Shown in pieces: positions 23,142-33,731 of a stretch of 64,000 nt of DNA. Position 1 is the first letter of the stretch. Every line of letters starts with the position of its first letter. This DNA comes from Physcomitrium patens (lineage: Eukaryota > Streptophyta > Bryopsida > Funariales > Funariaceae). The notes under the pieces were generated by a model. That model did not search any database. It had not been told where the DNA came from and saw only the letters and a program-made list of their open reading frames with translations. Position numbers and translations under genes: made by a program. The stretch lies in NCBI RefSeq assembly GCF_000002425.4, contig NC_037258.1, positions 18,904,704-18,968,703 on the forward strand. The letters are read 5' to 3'.

Positions 23142-23851
23142 TCAGAATATATCCTCTACGTATTTGTCCAGTTCGTCTTCGTCACCTTCATTATCCAAAT
23201 CACTTTCATCTTCTTGCTGCGGAATCTCTATACCTTCATTAAGGTCTTCCATATTCATCTCTGCGTGTCTTCGTTTAAATATTTTTACTCGCTTCCTTGC
23301 AATTGGTATTTTCAACTTTGTACCATCTAACTCCCGTAATGAGTAAGTCGCATTATCATGAACAGTTGTTACCACATATGGTTCAAACCAACGTTTTGAG
23401 AATTTTCGCAAAGTACTATGTTGATTATTTAGACTATTGTCATAAACAAGTACCCAGTCACCTTCCTCGATTGCTTTTGGTCTCAATCGATGTTGCTTAT
23501 CGAATTGCGCCTTGTTTTGTAACCTTGCTCTTTTTAACCTTCCCAATGCTATCTGGACATCTTCCGTTCTTTGCTCCAATTGTCGAATCCTAATAGCCAG
23601 AAGTTCTTCTCTTGTCAATCCATCTTCCCATGGTAGCATACTCCAAGTAAGTACCTTTTCTTCAATCGGCATAATTGGTTTTCGACCTGTCATAAGTTCT
23701 ACTGGCATATATCCTGTCACCGAACTATGTGTTGTTCGATCAGCCCATAATGCAAATGACAAAAGCCATGGCCACTCTTTAACTTTCCCATTACAAGCTA
23801 TCATGAAACTCCTTTAATAATTAGTTTTTCTTTTCTTTTGCCTATCACTCG
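23142..23851 (-). pseudogene. Integrase C-terminal part of the 8.2-kb element
   Basis: An open frame of 220 codons reads NGKVKEWPWLLSFALWADRT, then a helical basic region and RPKAIEEGDWVLVYDNSL, a typical integrase C-terminal barrel, ending in an acidic tail. Just upstream on the minus strand (23800-23865) the frame passes from GIGMP (integrase start), through a stop and a short Lys-rich stretch, directly to this C-terminal part. Some 200 residues carrying the HHCC finger and the D-D-E core are therefore absent. This copy could only move with integrase supplied by another element. Confidence 0.85.
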
Positions 23852-25800
23852 TCATGGCATCCCAATTCCTTTCTTCGGTCTCTTCCATAAGAATCCATCT
23901 CGAAGTAAAAATCCATATGCCTTTTTTCTTATTTGTTTGAATTTTTCTGTAGACCAATTCTCCTGCTTAGTCAAGGTATTCAAGTAATGACCAATATCCA
24001 ATAATTCTCCTTCATAAGATTCTTCAAGAAATAGCTTGTCTTCCCTGTTGAGATTTGATATTGAATAGAATTTCAATCCGACATCATCAATGTCTTTAAC
24101 CATTTCATCCTCCCTCTCGTATCTTGCTCGAGATAGCATGTCTGCTACTAAATTGTCTTTCCCAGTGATATGCTTAAATTCTGGATTTAGTGACTTAATA
24201 TAAGCAATCCATCTCAACATTGCAATATCTGGCGTTGAACAGTTAATAATCATTCCAAGCAATGGCAAGCAATCTGTTTCAATTACTACTACTGCCTTAA
24301 TCAAATAGTCCTTTTCAGCTTTCATAGCCGAAACGACTCTCCAAAGTTCTCTTTTGACTTGCAAATATGCACGCTGACGAATACTTAAAACTTTAGCCCC
24401 AAATCGAATTGCAAATCTACTCCCATTTGAATCATCTTGATCCACAGCCCATCCAATGGCAATTGAACTAGTGTCCACAGTAAGAATCACAGGTCTATTG
24501 CACTTATAATCAGCCTTTCTCAATATTGGAGGTGACATCAATAATTTCTTCAATCTTTGCATTGCCTGAATATGCCTTTCTTCCCATTTAAATCGGTAAC
24601 CCTTGCGTAACAGTTCATATAATGGATCTGCTATGTGGGCAAAATGAGGGATCCAGATTTGATAAAATACACATGCACCCAAAAACCTGCGAACCTCTGT
24701 TAAAGAATCACAATCTTCTTTCATCCTTCCAATTACATCAACTTTAGTCGGATCTGGTTTTCTTCCGTAGGATCCACATAAATGTCCAACAATTACAACC
24801 TCTTGTACTCCAAATACGGACTTCATACCTGATAATGGAAGATGAACTTCTCCAAGTCGAGTTAAAATCTTTTCACAATCTTATATATGATCGACAACAT
24901 ATCTGTGACACCCCCTCGTATCTAAAGTTTCATCCTTGTCTCCTTCTCTGCACCCTTTTATTGGAACATCATCCAGAAAAGGCATAGTCTTTTCCGAAAT
25001 AAAATCTCTCAATACCTTATTCATCCCATTCATCATATGCGCAACTGAGTTAGTCGCGCCTTGAGGAAGAGTGCACATTCTAACCAATTCAAGCGGTGTC
25101 CTCATCGTTGTCATATCTCTACTTTCTTCGACAAGTTAAAATTGATCATAACCTGAATACAAATCACCCATTGAATAGATCGCCCTTTCAGCAAACGCCT
25201 CAGCAAATTCATCCACAATAGGTCCAATTCTTGCATTCGTGATAGTTACAGCATTCACCGGCTGCATATCTTGAATAAACCGTAGTGACCCATTCTTCTT
25301 AGGTACAGTAAACCATCGACTAGAATACGGCGCAAATGAGGTTCCAATATTTTCATCTTTATTTTTTCTTTCAATAGTTCCACCAATTTAGGTAAATGTG
25401 CCCTCGGTACTGGAATCGGTCTTAGATTCCAAGGTACATGCGGTAGAGTGAAGATAACCATAGGTGTTATAATATTTGGATCCACACACCCAATTTCATG
25501 AGATTCGAAGACAAACGATCTACCTTGTTTAGCCAACATCTTTTTGAAGCAAGTAATTTCCTCCGACAATAAAGAACCATGAAAACCAATCTTCAATTCT
25601 TCAAAAGTTTCTTCAGTAAATTGATGTCCAATACTCATTGAATCTCTTAAACTTGCTTCTTTTGATGCTTCTCCCATTTGTTCTTTAGAATCCTCTGGTA
25701 ATGGTCCGGCAACAGGCTTTACCTTCTTATCTGCCGTTTTATATCTCGTCTCTACTATGACTTCTAGTGCTTGAAAAGATTCAAGCATGGTATAAACCTC
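23852..25800 (-). pseudogene. Reverse transcriptase and RNase H of the 8.2-kb element
   Basis: RT begins about 25700 (VPWNLRPIPVPRAHLPKLVE). Motif A is seen as SMGDLYSGYDQF (about 25145-25180). TLPQGATNSVAHMMNGMNKV follows, with the catalytic box as MPFLDDVPIKG (FLDD at 24968-24979) in place of the usual YVDD or YLDD. The connection and RNase H follow at 24826-24100 with VDTSSIAIGWAVDQDD, VKRELW, IETDCLPLLGM and KDNLVADMLSRARY, which hold the RNase H acidic residues. Single stops interrupt, for example TAA after YDQF and near 24881. Otherwise the frame is continuous, so this is a recent loss. Confidence 0.88.
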
Positions 25801-26098
25801 TCTCGAATGAATCTCAACAATTTATCATTATCTCCTAACCCAATAGATGTAATCAATTCCAATGAATCTTCCAGTCCATTTTCTTCATAAACACCTAAAA
25901 TCCTTTCATCATCTTGCAATGTATCTATCTTGCATAATTGTTTTTCAATATTATATAATCTTTTTCTTTATTTTCTTTTAAAATCATCAACTTTCTTATA
26001 CATAATATTTCCATTCTCCAATATACCAATAAAATTCGAATCAAAGGAACCTTCATCTCGAGAGAGTACCTCCTCTTTTGCACCTCCATAATCTCGCT

Positions 26099-26653
26099 TT
26101 ACTGTGGTACCTCCCCAAAATCCTTAAATCCTTCAACAATCTTTGGCAATGGTTTCTCCCTCAACCTATCTCGATTCCGTTCATGGTTAGGAGGTACTGT
26201 TAGAAATTGTACAGCTTTCCTCGCATCTTCGCTCCGTACTCTTGCATAAGCAGAACCGTCGTCAAGTACTTTTGTTTCCATCCGTGTTGCCGTGATATAA
26301 GGTTGTCCTAAAATCCACGAATAAGACGTTGCATCTTGAACGAAGAAATGTTGCTCCGTCGTAACATCCCCAATCCGAATTTTGACATCTGGACAAGCTC
26401 CATATAATTCGCCTCGTGTGTTATTAGCTGCTCGTATTGCCCATCCATATTTCATATCAATTGGCCATTTTTGCTTCTTATAAAGATCTTTAGACATGAG
26501 ATTTATTTCAGAACCATGGTCGACTAAAGCAACAATTGGTTCTTCTATATCTCCTACTTTCACCAATACCTCAGTAGTTGCCCTTGCCGAATGCTTTTGA
26601 GTATAATGGCTCAAAGTTTCCATTTTCTTATCACTATAATCTTCGAAACGTAC
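26099..26653 (-). pseudogene. Protease of the 8.2-kb element
   Basis: The active site reads VALVDHGSEINLMSK (Asp at about 26521), DHGS instead of the usual DSGA or DTGS. It is followed by WAIRAANNTRGELYGACPDV and SWILGQPYI, the usual flap and ILG end. It is in frame with gag. The only break is a TGA at 26651-26653 where CGA would encode Arg, so gag and pol were probably one long polyprotein. A stop near 26096 follows GEVPQ. Confidence 0.82.
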
Positions 26654-28471
26654 TCATTGATTATACCCATTATTTTCAGTTGTTGGTTGTTTATAACCAA
26701 TATCAACCTCTTCTTCATCTTTATATATTCTTGCATCAATAGCATGACTCATTCCAATTTCGCCCATTAATTGTCTCTTCCGCTTAATGCTGTGAATGAT
26801 AACATCATGAAACTCCTTCTTTGCATTTTCCAAAACTTCTTTCAATGTGAATTCCACCTTAGCGTTTAATATACGTTCTTCCAACACCCCTTTCAAATTT
26901 GTTGCCGCTTCAATGTCAGAAAGTAGCTTATAAGCAATTGATTTGCCCTTATTTTTTGTCTCCGTTGTTTTTTCTCCCAATGATACTGAGGTATCCTTTA
27001 TAGGCAATTTTTGTGAAGCTGCCTCTCGAGCCTTGTCTCCTTGAGTTTGCCTCTTAAAAGAATTTCCTTCTCTAGTATCATCAAAATTTCCTCGTCTTTT
27101 TTCTTCCATCAAAGCTTCATGTTGGCTCTTAGCAATATATGCATGAATTGAAAGAGACTCAACAGGATCCTCCCAACCTGTTCTACCTCGTATTGTAGCT
27201 GCAGTTCTCAATAACGCTTCTCGAGGTAATTTCCCTTCTTGCATTTTAGAAACGGCAGAAGCCCAAAACTCACTAGTTTCCGTACTTCCACCAATTTCAT
27301 CATCTACCCTAGCACCATAACTTGCACTTTCTCGTGCTACTGTTTCATGCTCTTTTAAGTAATCTTGAACCAATGCTCTCATTCTTCCCTTGCCAAAATT
27401 GGTTTGAAGAAGATCCTCTCTATTTTTCAATGCTATCTTCCCATCTTTCCAGCAAATAATTCCCTGCCGTATCATATTATTAAATTCATTGCAATCTTTT
27501 CTAGTATGTGAAGCATCATCACACCAAATGCATCTTTGTACATATCCTTCTTTTGAAACATTCTTCGAATTATTTATAGAAGTATTTTCTTCAGGTCTTG
27601 CCAATTTGATTTGAAGATCTCGTATTCCTCGTATAATTTCTTCCATATCCATATTTGCTTTCTTTGACAAGGATGTCGAAGGTTGAACTGTAGGCATTGT
27701 TGGTGGTGTTGTACGTACTGGAGCTTTGGGTGCTTGTACTGTTTTCGGAATATTGCTCCTATCCTTCCTCCTTTCTTTTTTTGTAAGCAACCCCACTACA
27801 TCTTCAACGTTCTTCCACTTCGTTGTCAATCCTTCATCTTCTTCTTTGTCTTCAAGAAGGGGTTTTAATTTCTCTTGCAATTCTCCATCAGCAGCTTGAA
27901 GAAATAGATCAACTTTGTTCGGCTCCAATGTCAATTTTTCTACCTTCGATAACTGAGAGTATTGCCTCTCAAATTTCCTTAGTAGCTCTGTTGCTTGCAA
28001 ATTCTTATTGGGCCATTCAATCCATCCCAGAAACAGCTTCTTAGTAACGCGATCAGCATCTTCCAAGAAATATTCGTCTTTCAATGCATGTGAAAAATCC
28101 TCCCATGAATTCCCATAACGATCCGTAATCGATGTAATGTGGTCCCTTATCTCAGGTATCGTGACAAGTCCAAATAGTGCAACCATTTTCTTCTCAGAAA
28201 CCCGATTTAATTCCATTTCACGAACATTATATCTTAAATACCTTGAAATATTCCTCCCATCAAATTGATCAATTTTATTGACCACTGCTTGCAATGCTTT
28301 GGTTGCCAAAGCTTCCTTTCGATCATTGCTTTGCTATTGCTGCATTGACAATGAGAAGGCTTGAAACAAACTAGCAATAGATGAATCCATGTGCATACCT
28401 TGTCCTTTAGAAGACTCCCCACCAGAAACTCCTCCCAAAAATCCTTCCAAATTTTTATTTTCGTTTTCCAT
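26654..28471 (-). pseudogene. gag of the 8.2-kb element, one early stop
   Basis: The gag frame starts at 28471 (MENENKNLEGFLGG) and reads 45 codons to a TAG at 28334-28336, where CAG would give Gln. It then stays open for more than 550 codons. The capsid-like helical region lies at codons 60-220. A perfect C-x2-C-x4-H-x4-C zinc knuckle (CIWCDDASHTRKDC) lies at about 27491-27532, followed by a charged region. A start at 28309 would skip the stop and give 551 residues. The rest of the body is intact, unlike the older copies nearby. Confidence 0.85.
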
Positions 28472-28542
28472 AAAATAAAGATATAATCAACCGAAATCCA
28501 ATACTTTCTACCTCAAGCTTTCACGTCGGGTTCACCACTTTT

Positions 28543-29896
28543 TGTCGTATTACGTGCTTTCCTACTCGAGAACGCGTCGAGCGTCTGGCTGTAGAAGGTA
28601 GTATGGAGATTCGCCGATAGTCAAGCAGTCTATCAGTTTTGACTGCTGGAATATAAACGACTGCAACAATGTACCGTAAATCTATACGGATGCTCTTTGA
28701 CTGCTTGTCGAAGTCCTTTTTATCCCAGCCGGTAGGTCTCTAGACGTTACAGAGAACCCCGAACAACCCAAACTGTTAATCTTCAATACCGCTTTGTACT
28801 TACGATCTTGTATCCACTGACTGTCTTGTTAGATTAACCCAATAAATTTCATTCACTCCGCATACTCAATCCTATAGACACCCTTTTAATCCTTCAATCA
28901 CAGACGTAACTCGATTTTACAAAACAGTCAAGAGTATTCAAACCCACTTCATTAAAAATTCCGATTCACCATTACAATACTGACTTCAGCAGCGATTGCC
29001 TCAGTCTTTCCAAAACTCTACGAAGAAGAAAAATCCAAATTCTATGTCTTCCCTTCCCCGACTCGAAGCATGAAGCTCCTCTTCTCTAATTCCCTTGATC
29101 TTCAAAAACCTCCAATGAAAACCGAACTAGTAACCTTGCAAAAGCTTGAAACTAGCTCCCCCCGATTCTCCAAGGAAAAAAAAAAAATGCGCCCTTCAAA
29201 ACTATATCCCCCATAACCTTATCCTGTGAATTTCTTCAATCTTCCGTCTTAGATCCGGAATTGGCTCCCACCGTCAAGCTTGGATCCAAAATTGGCTCTC
29301 GCCATCAAGCTTGGATCCAAAATTGGCTCTCGCCGTTAGAGCTTTCTCCTCCGTTTTTACCTTTAAGAAATCCATTTATCGAAAACAACGTTCTCTGAAA
29401 CGGCACAGAGAACAGGACAGCCTGAAACAGAATCGAACCCCGTAATCGGGACCACATTGAGTCGCCCGACCAATTCAGGTCTCATATTGGATAAGAGTCC
29501 AGTAGTAACCTGGATGTTCCCATAATTGGGTCAAATTGGTCCTCGCATCGGATTGGCTAAGACCCGTGGTAAGACCTGGATTTCTCGTAATTGGATTGAC
29601 CGGCCAATTCAGGTCTCATATTGGATAAGAGGACCTGGATTGGATTTTCGAAATTGGATCCAATTGGGTCTTCGAACCCGTCGTGTGAATTGGTCCTTCT
29701 CTTCATAGTGACTCCTGTTATTGGAATTGAACGGAGCATTTCAGTATGCCGTGGCTGACTGTAATGGGGTGACTGAACCTGGCCACTCAGTATTTGTACA
29801 GGAGTTGGTCGTTGCTCCCAATATTCGAGGTAACTGATATTAATAAAATTCCCTTTTCTTTTTATTTTCACTGTATACTCGTATTACAACACGACA
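28543..29896 (-). repeat. 5' LTR of the 8.2-kb Ty3 element
   Basis: It is 1354 bp, the same length as its partner, with intact TGTCG/CGACA ends. It has the same 31-bp tandem unit (about 29259-29342). It includes AATTGAACGGAGCATT (29725-29740), which also occurs at 61661-61676 inside another element. Confidence 0.93.
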
Positions 29897-32610
29897 ACGT
29901 CATTTCAAATCTCCAACAGGAGCTCCAATTTTATTTATGAAGAAAAAAGATGGATCATTACGGATCTGTGTTGATTATCGAGGACTCTACAAAATCATTA
30001 TCAAAAGCAAGTACCTACTACCTTTGATATCTAGACTTTTTGATCACTTGAATCAAGCTAAGATCTATACAAAAATAGATCTATGGAGAGCATACAATTT
30101 GGTATGCATCAAAGAAAGAGATGAATGGAAGACTGCATTTCGAACAAGGTATGGACATTTTGAATACAACATCATGCCTTTTGGACTTACAAATGCACCA
30201 ACAACATTCCAACATCTAATGAATGATGTCTTTCGAGAGTTTTTAGATGATTTTGTTGTTTTTTACTTAACCGACATCTTAATCTATTCTAAGAACATAG
30301 AAGAACATGAATTTCATATTTGTAGTGTATTACAAAAACTAAGAGATGCGAAATTCTATGCTAAGATAGAAAAGTATGTATTTTATACTACTCAAGTTGA
30401 CTTCTTAGGATACATCATTTCAAATGATAGACTTATGATGGATCCTAAGAAAGTTCAAGCTATTATGGATTTGAAGATCTCAAAAACGGTAAGAGATATC
30501 CAATGCTTTTTGGGATTTGCCAACTACTATCGGATCTTCATCAAAGACTTCTCTGAAGTTGCAGCTCTACTTATACGTTTGACTTGCAAAGATAAACTTC
30601 AATGGAATCAAGAAGCAAAAGTAGCATTTGAAGCTTTGAAGATAGCCTTTGTTTCTGTATCAATTTTGTATCGTGTCGATTTTTCTAAGCCATTTTTTAT
30701 GGAAATAGATGCATCAGACTTTGCTTTGGGTGCTGTATTATTACAAATGGAAACAAATGATAAACTTCACCAAATAGCTTTTCATTCCAAAATTTTTTCA
30801 GCAACCGAGATCAACTACAAGATCCACGACAAAGAACTTATTGTAAATAGTAGATTCATTTCAAGAATGGCACCATTATCTAGAAGGTGCTTCTAACCTA
30901 GTCACAGTGTATACGAATCATAAGAACCTTAAATATTTTATGTTAGCACGTGTTTTGAATCGTTGCTAAGCCCGTTGGAGTATGGCTTTGTCAGGATTCG
31001 AATTCAAGATCTCTTATCGACCAGGAGAACAACAAGGTTTGTCAGATGCACTCTCTAGACGATCTTATCTTGTACCAAAGGAAGGAGATGCTGCTTTTGA
31101 TCAACAATGAAAAATTCTCTTGAAGCTATAGTATCTTCATCTTCGAGCGATGAAATCAACACTAATTGTAGATTCAACTTTTATTAAGCAAATTCAATCA
31201 AGTATGTCTTCTGATCCTCTTATTTGTGATATGAAGAGAAATCCTTCAAAGTCTCATGATACTTCGAAGTTTGAATTCAAAAAGAATTTACTATATTTTG
31301 AGGGACACCTATATATTCCAAAAGGTGAAGCTTGATTATGTGTTCTTCAAGCTTGTCATGACTTTCCAGCAGTAGCACATTTTGGATACAATAAAACTTT
31401 GGAACTAATATCCAAGGACTTTTGGTGACTACAAATGTGGAAAGCAGTCAAAGATTTTGTACAATCTTGTGATATTTGCTCAAGATCAAAAACTCCTCGT
31501 CATTGATCTTACGGACTTCTTTAGCCATTATCCATTCCAGAACAACCATGGTCTTCTATTTCTATGGATTTCATCATGGATCTTCCAATCTGAAGTTCTT
31601 ATGATTCTACATTCGTGATAGTATACCGTTTTACCAAGATGGTATATTTTGTATCATGTACAAAATCTATCACAAGTGAAGAAACAGCTAAGCTCTTTCT
31701 TGACAATATCTATTGCTATCATGGATTATCCAAGGATATTATATCAGATAGAAGAATTCAATTTGTATCAAGATTTTAGCAGATTCTTTTCAAGATTCTA
31801 AAAGTGGATATAAAACTATCTTTGGGATTCCATCCTCAAATTGATGGACAAATGGAGCGTGTTAACTAATTTTTGGAGCAGTATTTAAGATGTACTATTA
31901 ACTACCAATAAGATGATTGGACAACTATTTTACCATTGGCAAAGTTTGCTTACAATAACACGATACATTCTTCTATAAAACAAATACCTTTCTTTGTCAA
32001 TTATGGTTATCATCCACGACTTGATACTTTTGACTTTTCAAAAGTTGATAATCCTGCTGCGAAAGATTTGGCAATTCATTTGTCAGAGCTACATGCAACG
32101 ATAAAGGCGCAGTTAAAAGAAGCTCAAAAACAACAAAAGGTCAATGCGGATGTTTATTAAAAGGAATAACCGCCATTCCACATGGGTGATAAGATATGGT
32201 TACTTCGTCACAATATCAAGACCCCTCATCCTTGTGACAAATTTGACTATCGAAGGCTTGGACTATTTTCTATTTCTGTATAAATCAATCCAGTTGCATA
32301 TCATTTATATCTATCAGAGTCAATTAAAATCCATCTAGTATTCTATGTGTTTCTTCTTGAATGATACAAGATAGTGGACATACCAAGAAGAAGACAAGTT
32401 CCACCTCCTCCTATAGAAGTGGTCAATAATAAAGAGTTTGAAGTGGAAGAAGTCCTAGATTCAAGGAGGTGCCAAAATAAATTAGAATATCTTGTCTATT
32501 GGCACGGATATGATATTAGTGAACATACATGGGAGTCGATAAAGAATCTAGCAAATGCAGCAAAGGCAGTGGAGGTTTTTCATCGACAACATCCATCAAA
32601 AATAAGATAA
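29897..32610 (+). pseudogene. RT, RNase H, integrase and chromodomain of the second Ty3 element
   Basis: RT resumes right after the nested element: KKKDGSLRICVDYRGL, AKIYTKIDLWRAYN, IMPFGLTNAPTTFQHLMND, then the catalytic box as [12 protein letters not shown] (about 30262-30297) with the first Asp changed to Thr. RNase H begins DASDFALGAVL (about 30706-30738). Integrase is broken by stops but shows SISMDFIMDLPI (about 31555-31590), DIISDRRIQFVS and QMERVN, the D-D-E positions. A chromodomain closes the frame (32400-32610): FEVEEVLDSRR, KLEYLVYWHGYD and HTWESIKNL, with the aromatic residues of a chromo fold present. Chromodomains direct integration to particular chromatin. Confidence 0.9.
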
Positions 32611-32703
32611 AAACCTTCCTTATAAAAGAAACAAGATCTAGACAAGATAACATACTACTTTCAATCCTTGTTTGTAGCTTCTTGTAGTTGTGATGCTTAA
32701 GAA

Positions 32704-33126
32704 ATGGAGAACCAACAACCAGCAGATTCGACTCAAGAGCCTTCATTTGCTGATCTATTAGATGAAAAATTACGATTGTCACAACCTTCTAGATGACGCA
32801 ATGGAGATGAAGATCTTCAAGAATGATATATTCTTCTTCAAATAGATAGCAAGATACAACGCATTTGGTATCACGACTTTAGAAGGGACTCCCAATGTTT
32901 GATGATTTTATTAGAGATAGGAACAACTCCTGATAGTATTCCAAATATTTTATTCAAAAGAAGTTATGATGGCCTCAACAATGATCAAATAATTGGGTGG
33001 TTTTTTCGCCATAATATGGAACACTACCGATTGTTGAGAGGCCTTATCAATCATCTTTGAAGGGAACAAAGATTAGAGTATGTGGCAAATACAATTCGTT
33101 GCATCATAGATTTTCTCAATATATGA
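32704..33126 (+). pseudogene. Accessory 3' reading frame of the second Ty3 element (unknown function)
   Basis: This begins about 95 bp after the chromodomain stop and just before LTR C. It reads MENQQPADSTQEPSFADLL at the start, then an acidic and basic middle, SQCLMILLEIGTTPDSIP, GLNNDQIIGW, and LEYVANTIRCIIDF near the end. It is 141 codons including the last TGA. Three internal TGA codons lie where other copies have CGA, AGA or CAA. The same frame, at the same place and with the same length to within one base, is found at 38220-38641 and 52710-53133. I recognise no family and no membrane segment or signal peptide. Ty3 chromoviruses usually end at the chromodomain, so this is unusual. Confidence 0.65.
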
Positions 33127-33167
33127 TTATCGCTCCTCATGGAACTCGTCCTTAGAAGGAGGGGTAA

Positions 33168-33726
33168 TATCATGGACATATGCATGTAAGCCAATAATTA
33201 TATGTATACATAGATAGAAGTAAGTAAAAGTAAGTAAAAGTAAGTTAATTCTATAGTATTTGATATGAAAGCTTCTTAGAAGCTTCATAGACACTGCTTT
33301 GACTTTATAGGTGTCTTTAATTGACTTTTTGGGATTAGAAATGTAATCAACAAGTTGGCCATATGCCACACATGTTGTTAGTTTGAAGATCAAGCTAATT
33401 ATATGGCCTACACATAAAAAAACTTGCCTTGTAAGTCAAGGCATATATCCTACAAAGTCAACACATATTGGAGGTCCTATAGAACATCGCCACGTAGCCC
33501 CTAGTTAGATAGTATATATAGAGACAAGAGAGAAGTCTTCTTCATTCTTGTCAACTCCTTTCTTGCTTCTAGTCTAGTTTCAAAGGTCTCTAGTTTTCTT
33601 GGCTTTTGGCAATAGCCATTCCAGTTTCTTTCTTAATATATATATCAAGTTATTTCTATTTTGTCATCTTTCTATGAGAGAAGTCTCACTTGTTTATTTA
33701 TCTTTATCATGTTCTTGTCCTTGACA
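33168..33726 (+). repeat. LTR C (3' LTR of the second Ty3 element)
   Basis: It is 559 bp, preceded by a purine-rich tract (AGAAGGAGGGGTAA) that fits a polypurine tract. It starts TATCATGGAC and ends GTCCTTGACA. The following CATAG is the target duplication. Confidence 0.9.
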
Positions 33727-33731
33727 CATAG

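Larger units (their letters stand above)
21726..29896 (-). mobile_element. 8.2-kb Ty3/gypsy element of an unusual lineage, integrase core deleted
   Basis: Two 1354-bp LTRs (21726-23079 and 28543-29896) run TGTCG...CGACA and differ by a few percent. The 4-bp target duplication is ACGT, read ACAT at 21722-21725 and ACGT at 29897-29900. On the minus strand the primer-binding-site-like sequence TGGTGAACCCGACGTGA (28521-28537) follows the 5' LTR. Then come gag with a zinc knuckle, protease with DHGS, RT with FLDD, RNase H and an integrase tail. The zinc-binding and catalytic parts of integrase are missing. It has far more CpG and fewer stops than the host element, so it is the youngest layer of the nest. 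It has no chromodomain. Confidence 0.93.
19142..33726 (+). mobile_element. Second chromodomain Ty3/gypsy element, nested in the first
   Basis: LTR B (19142-19722) and LTR C (33168-33726) flank a plus-strand internal region: gag, protease, RT, RNase H, integrase, chromodomain, accessory frame. The target duplication CATAG is perfect (19137-19141 and 33727-33731). It sits in the protease of the outer element and is itself split at 21726-29896 by an 8.2-kb Ty3 element in the opposite direction. The chromodomain at the end of integrase makes it a chromovirus. From memory it resembles the Tcn1-like group. The RT box is YLTD, so the catalytic Asp pair is lost. Confidence 0.92.

Noticed and set aside
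26654-28309. 551-codon minus-strand frame considered as a host gene
   Set aside because: It has a gag-type zinc knuckle, lies in frame with protease, and is flanked by paired LTRs with a target duplication.
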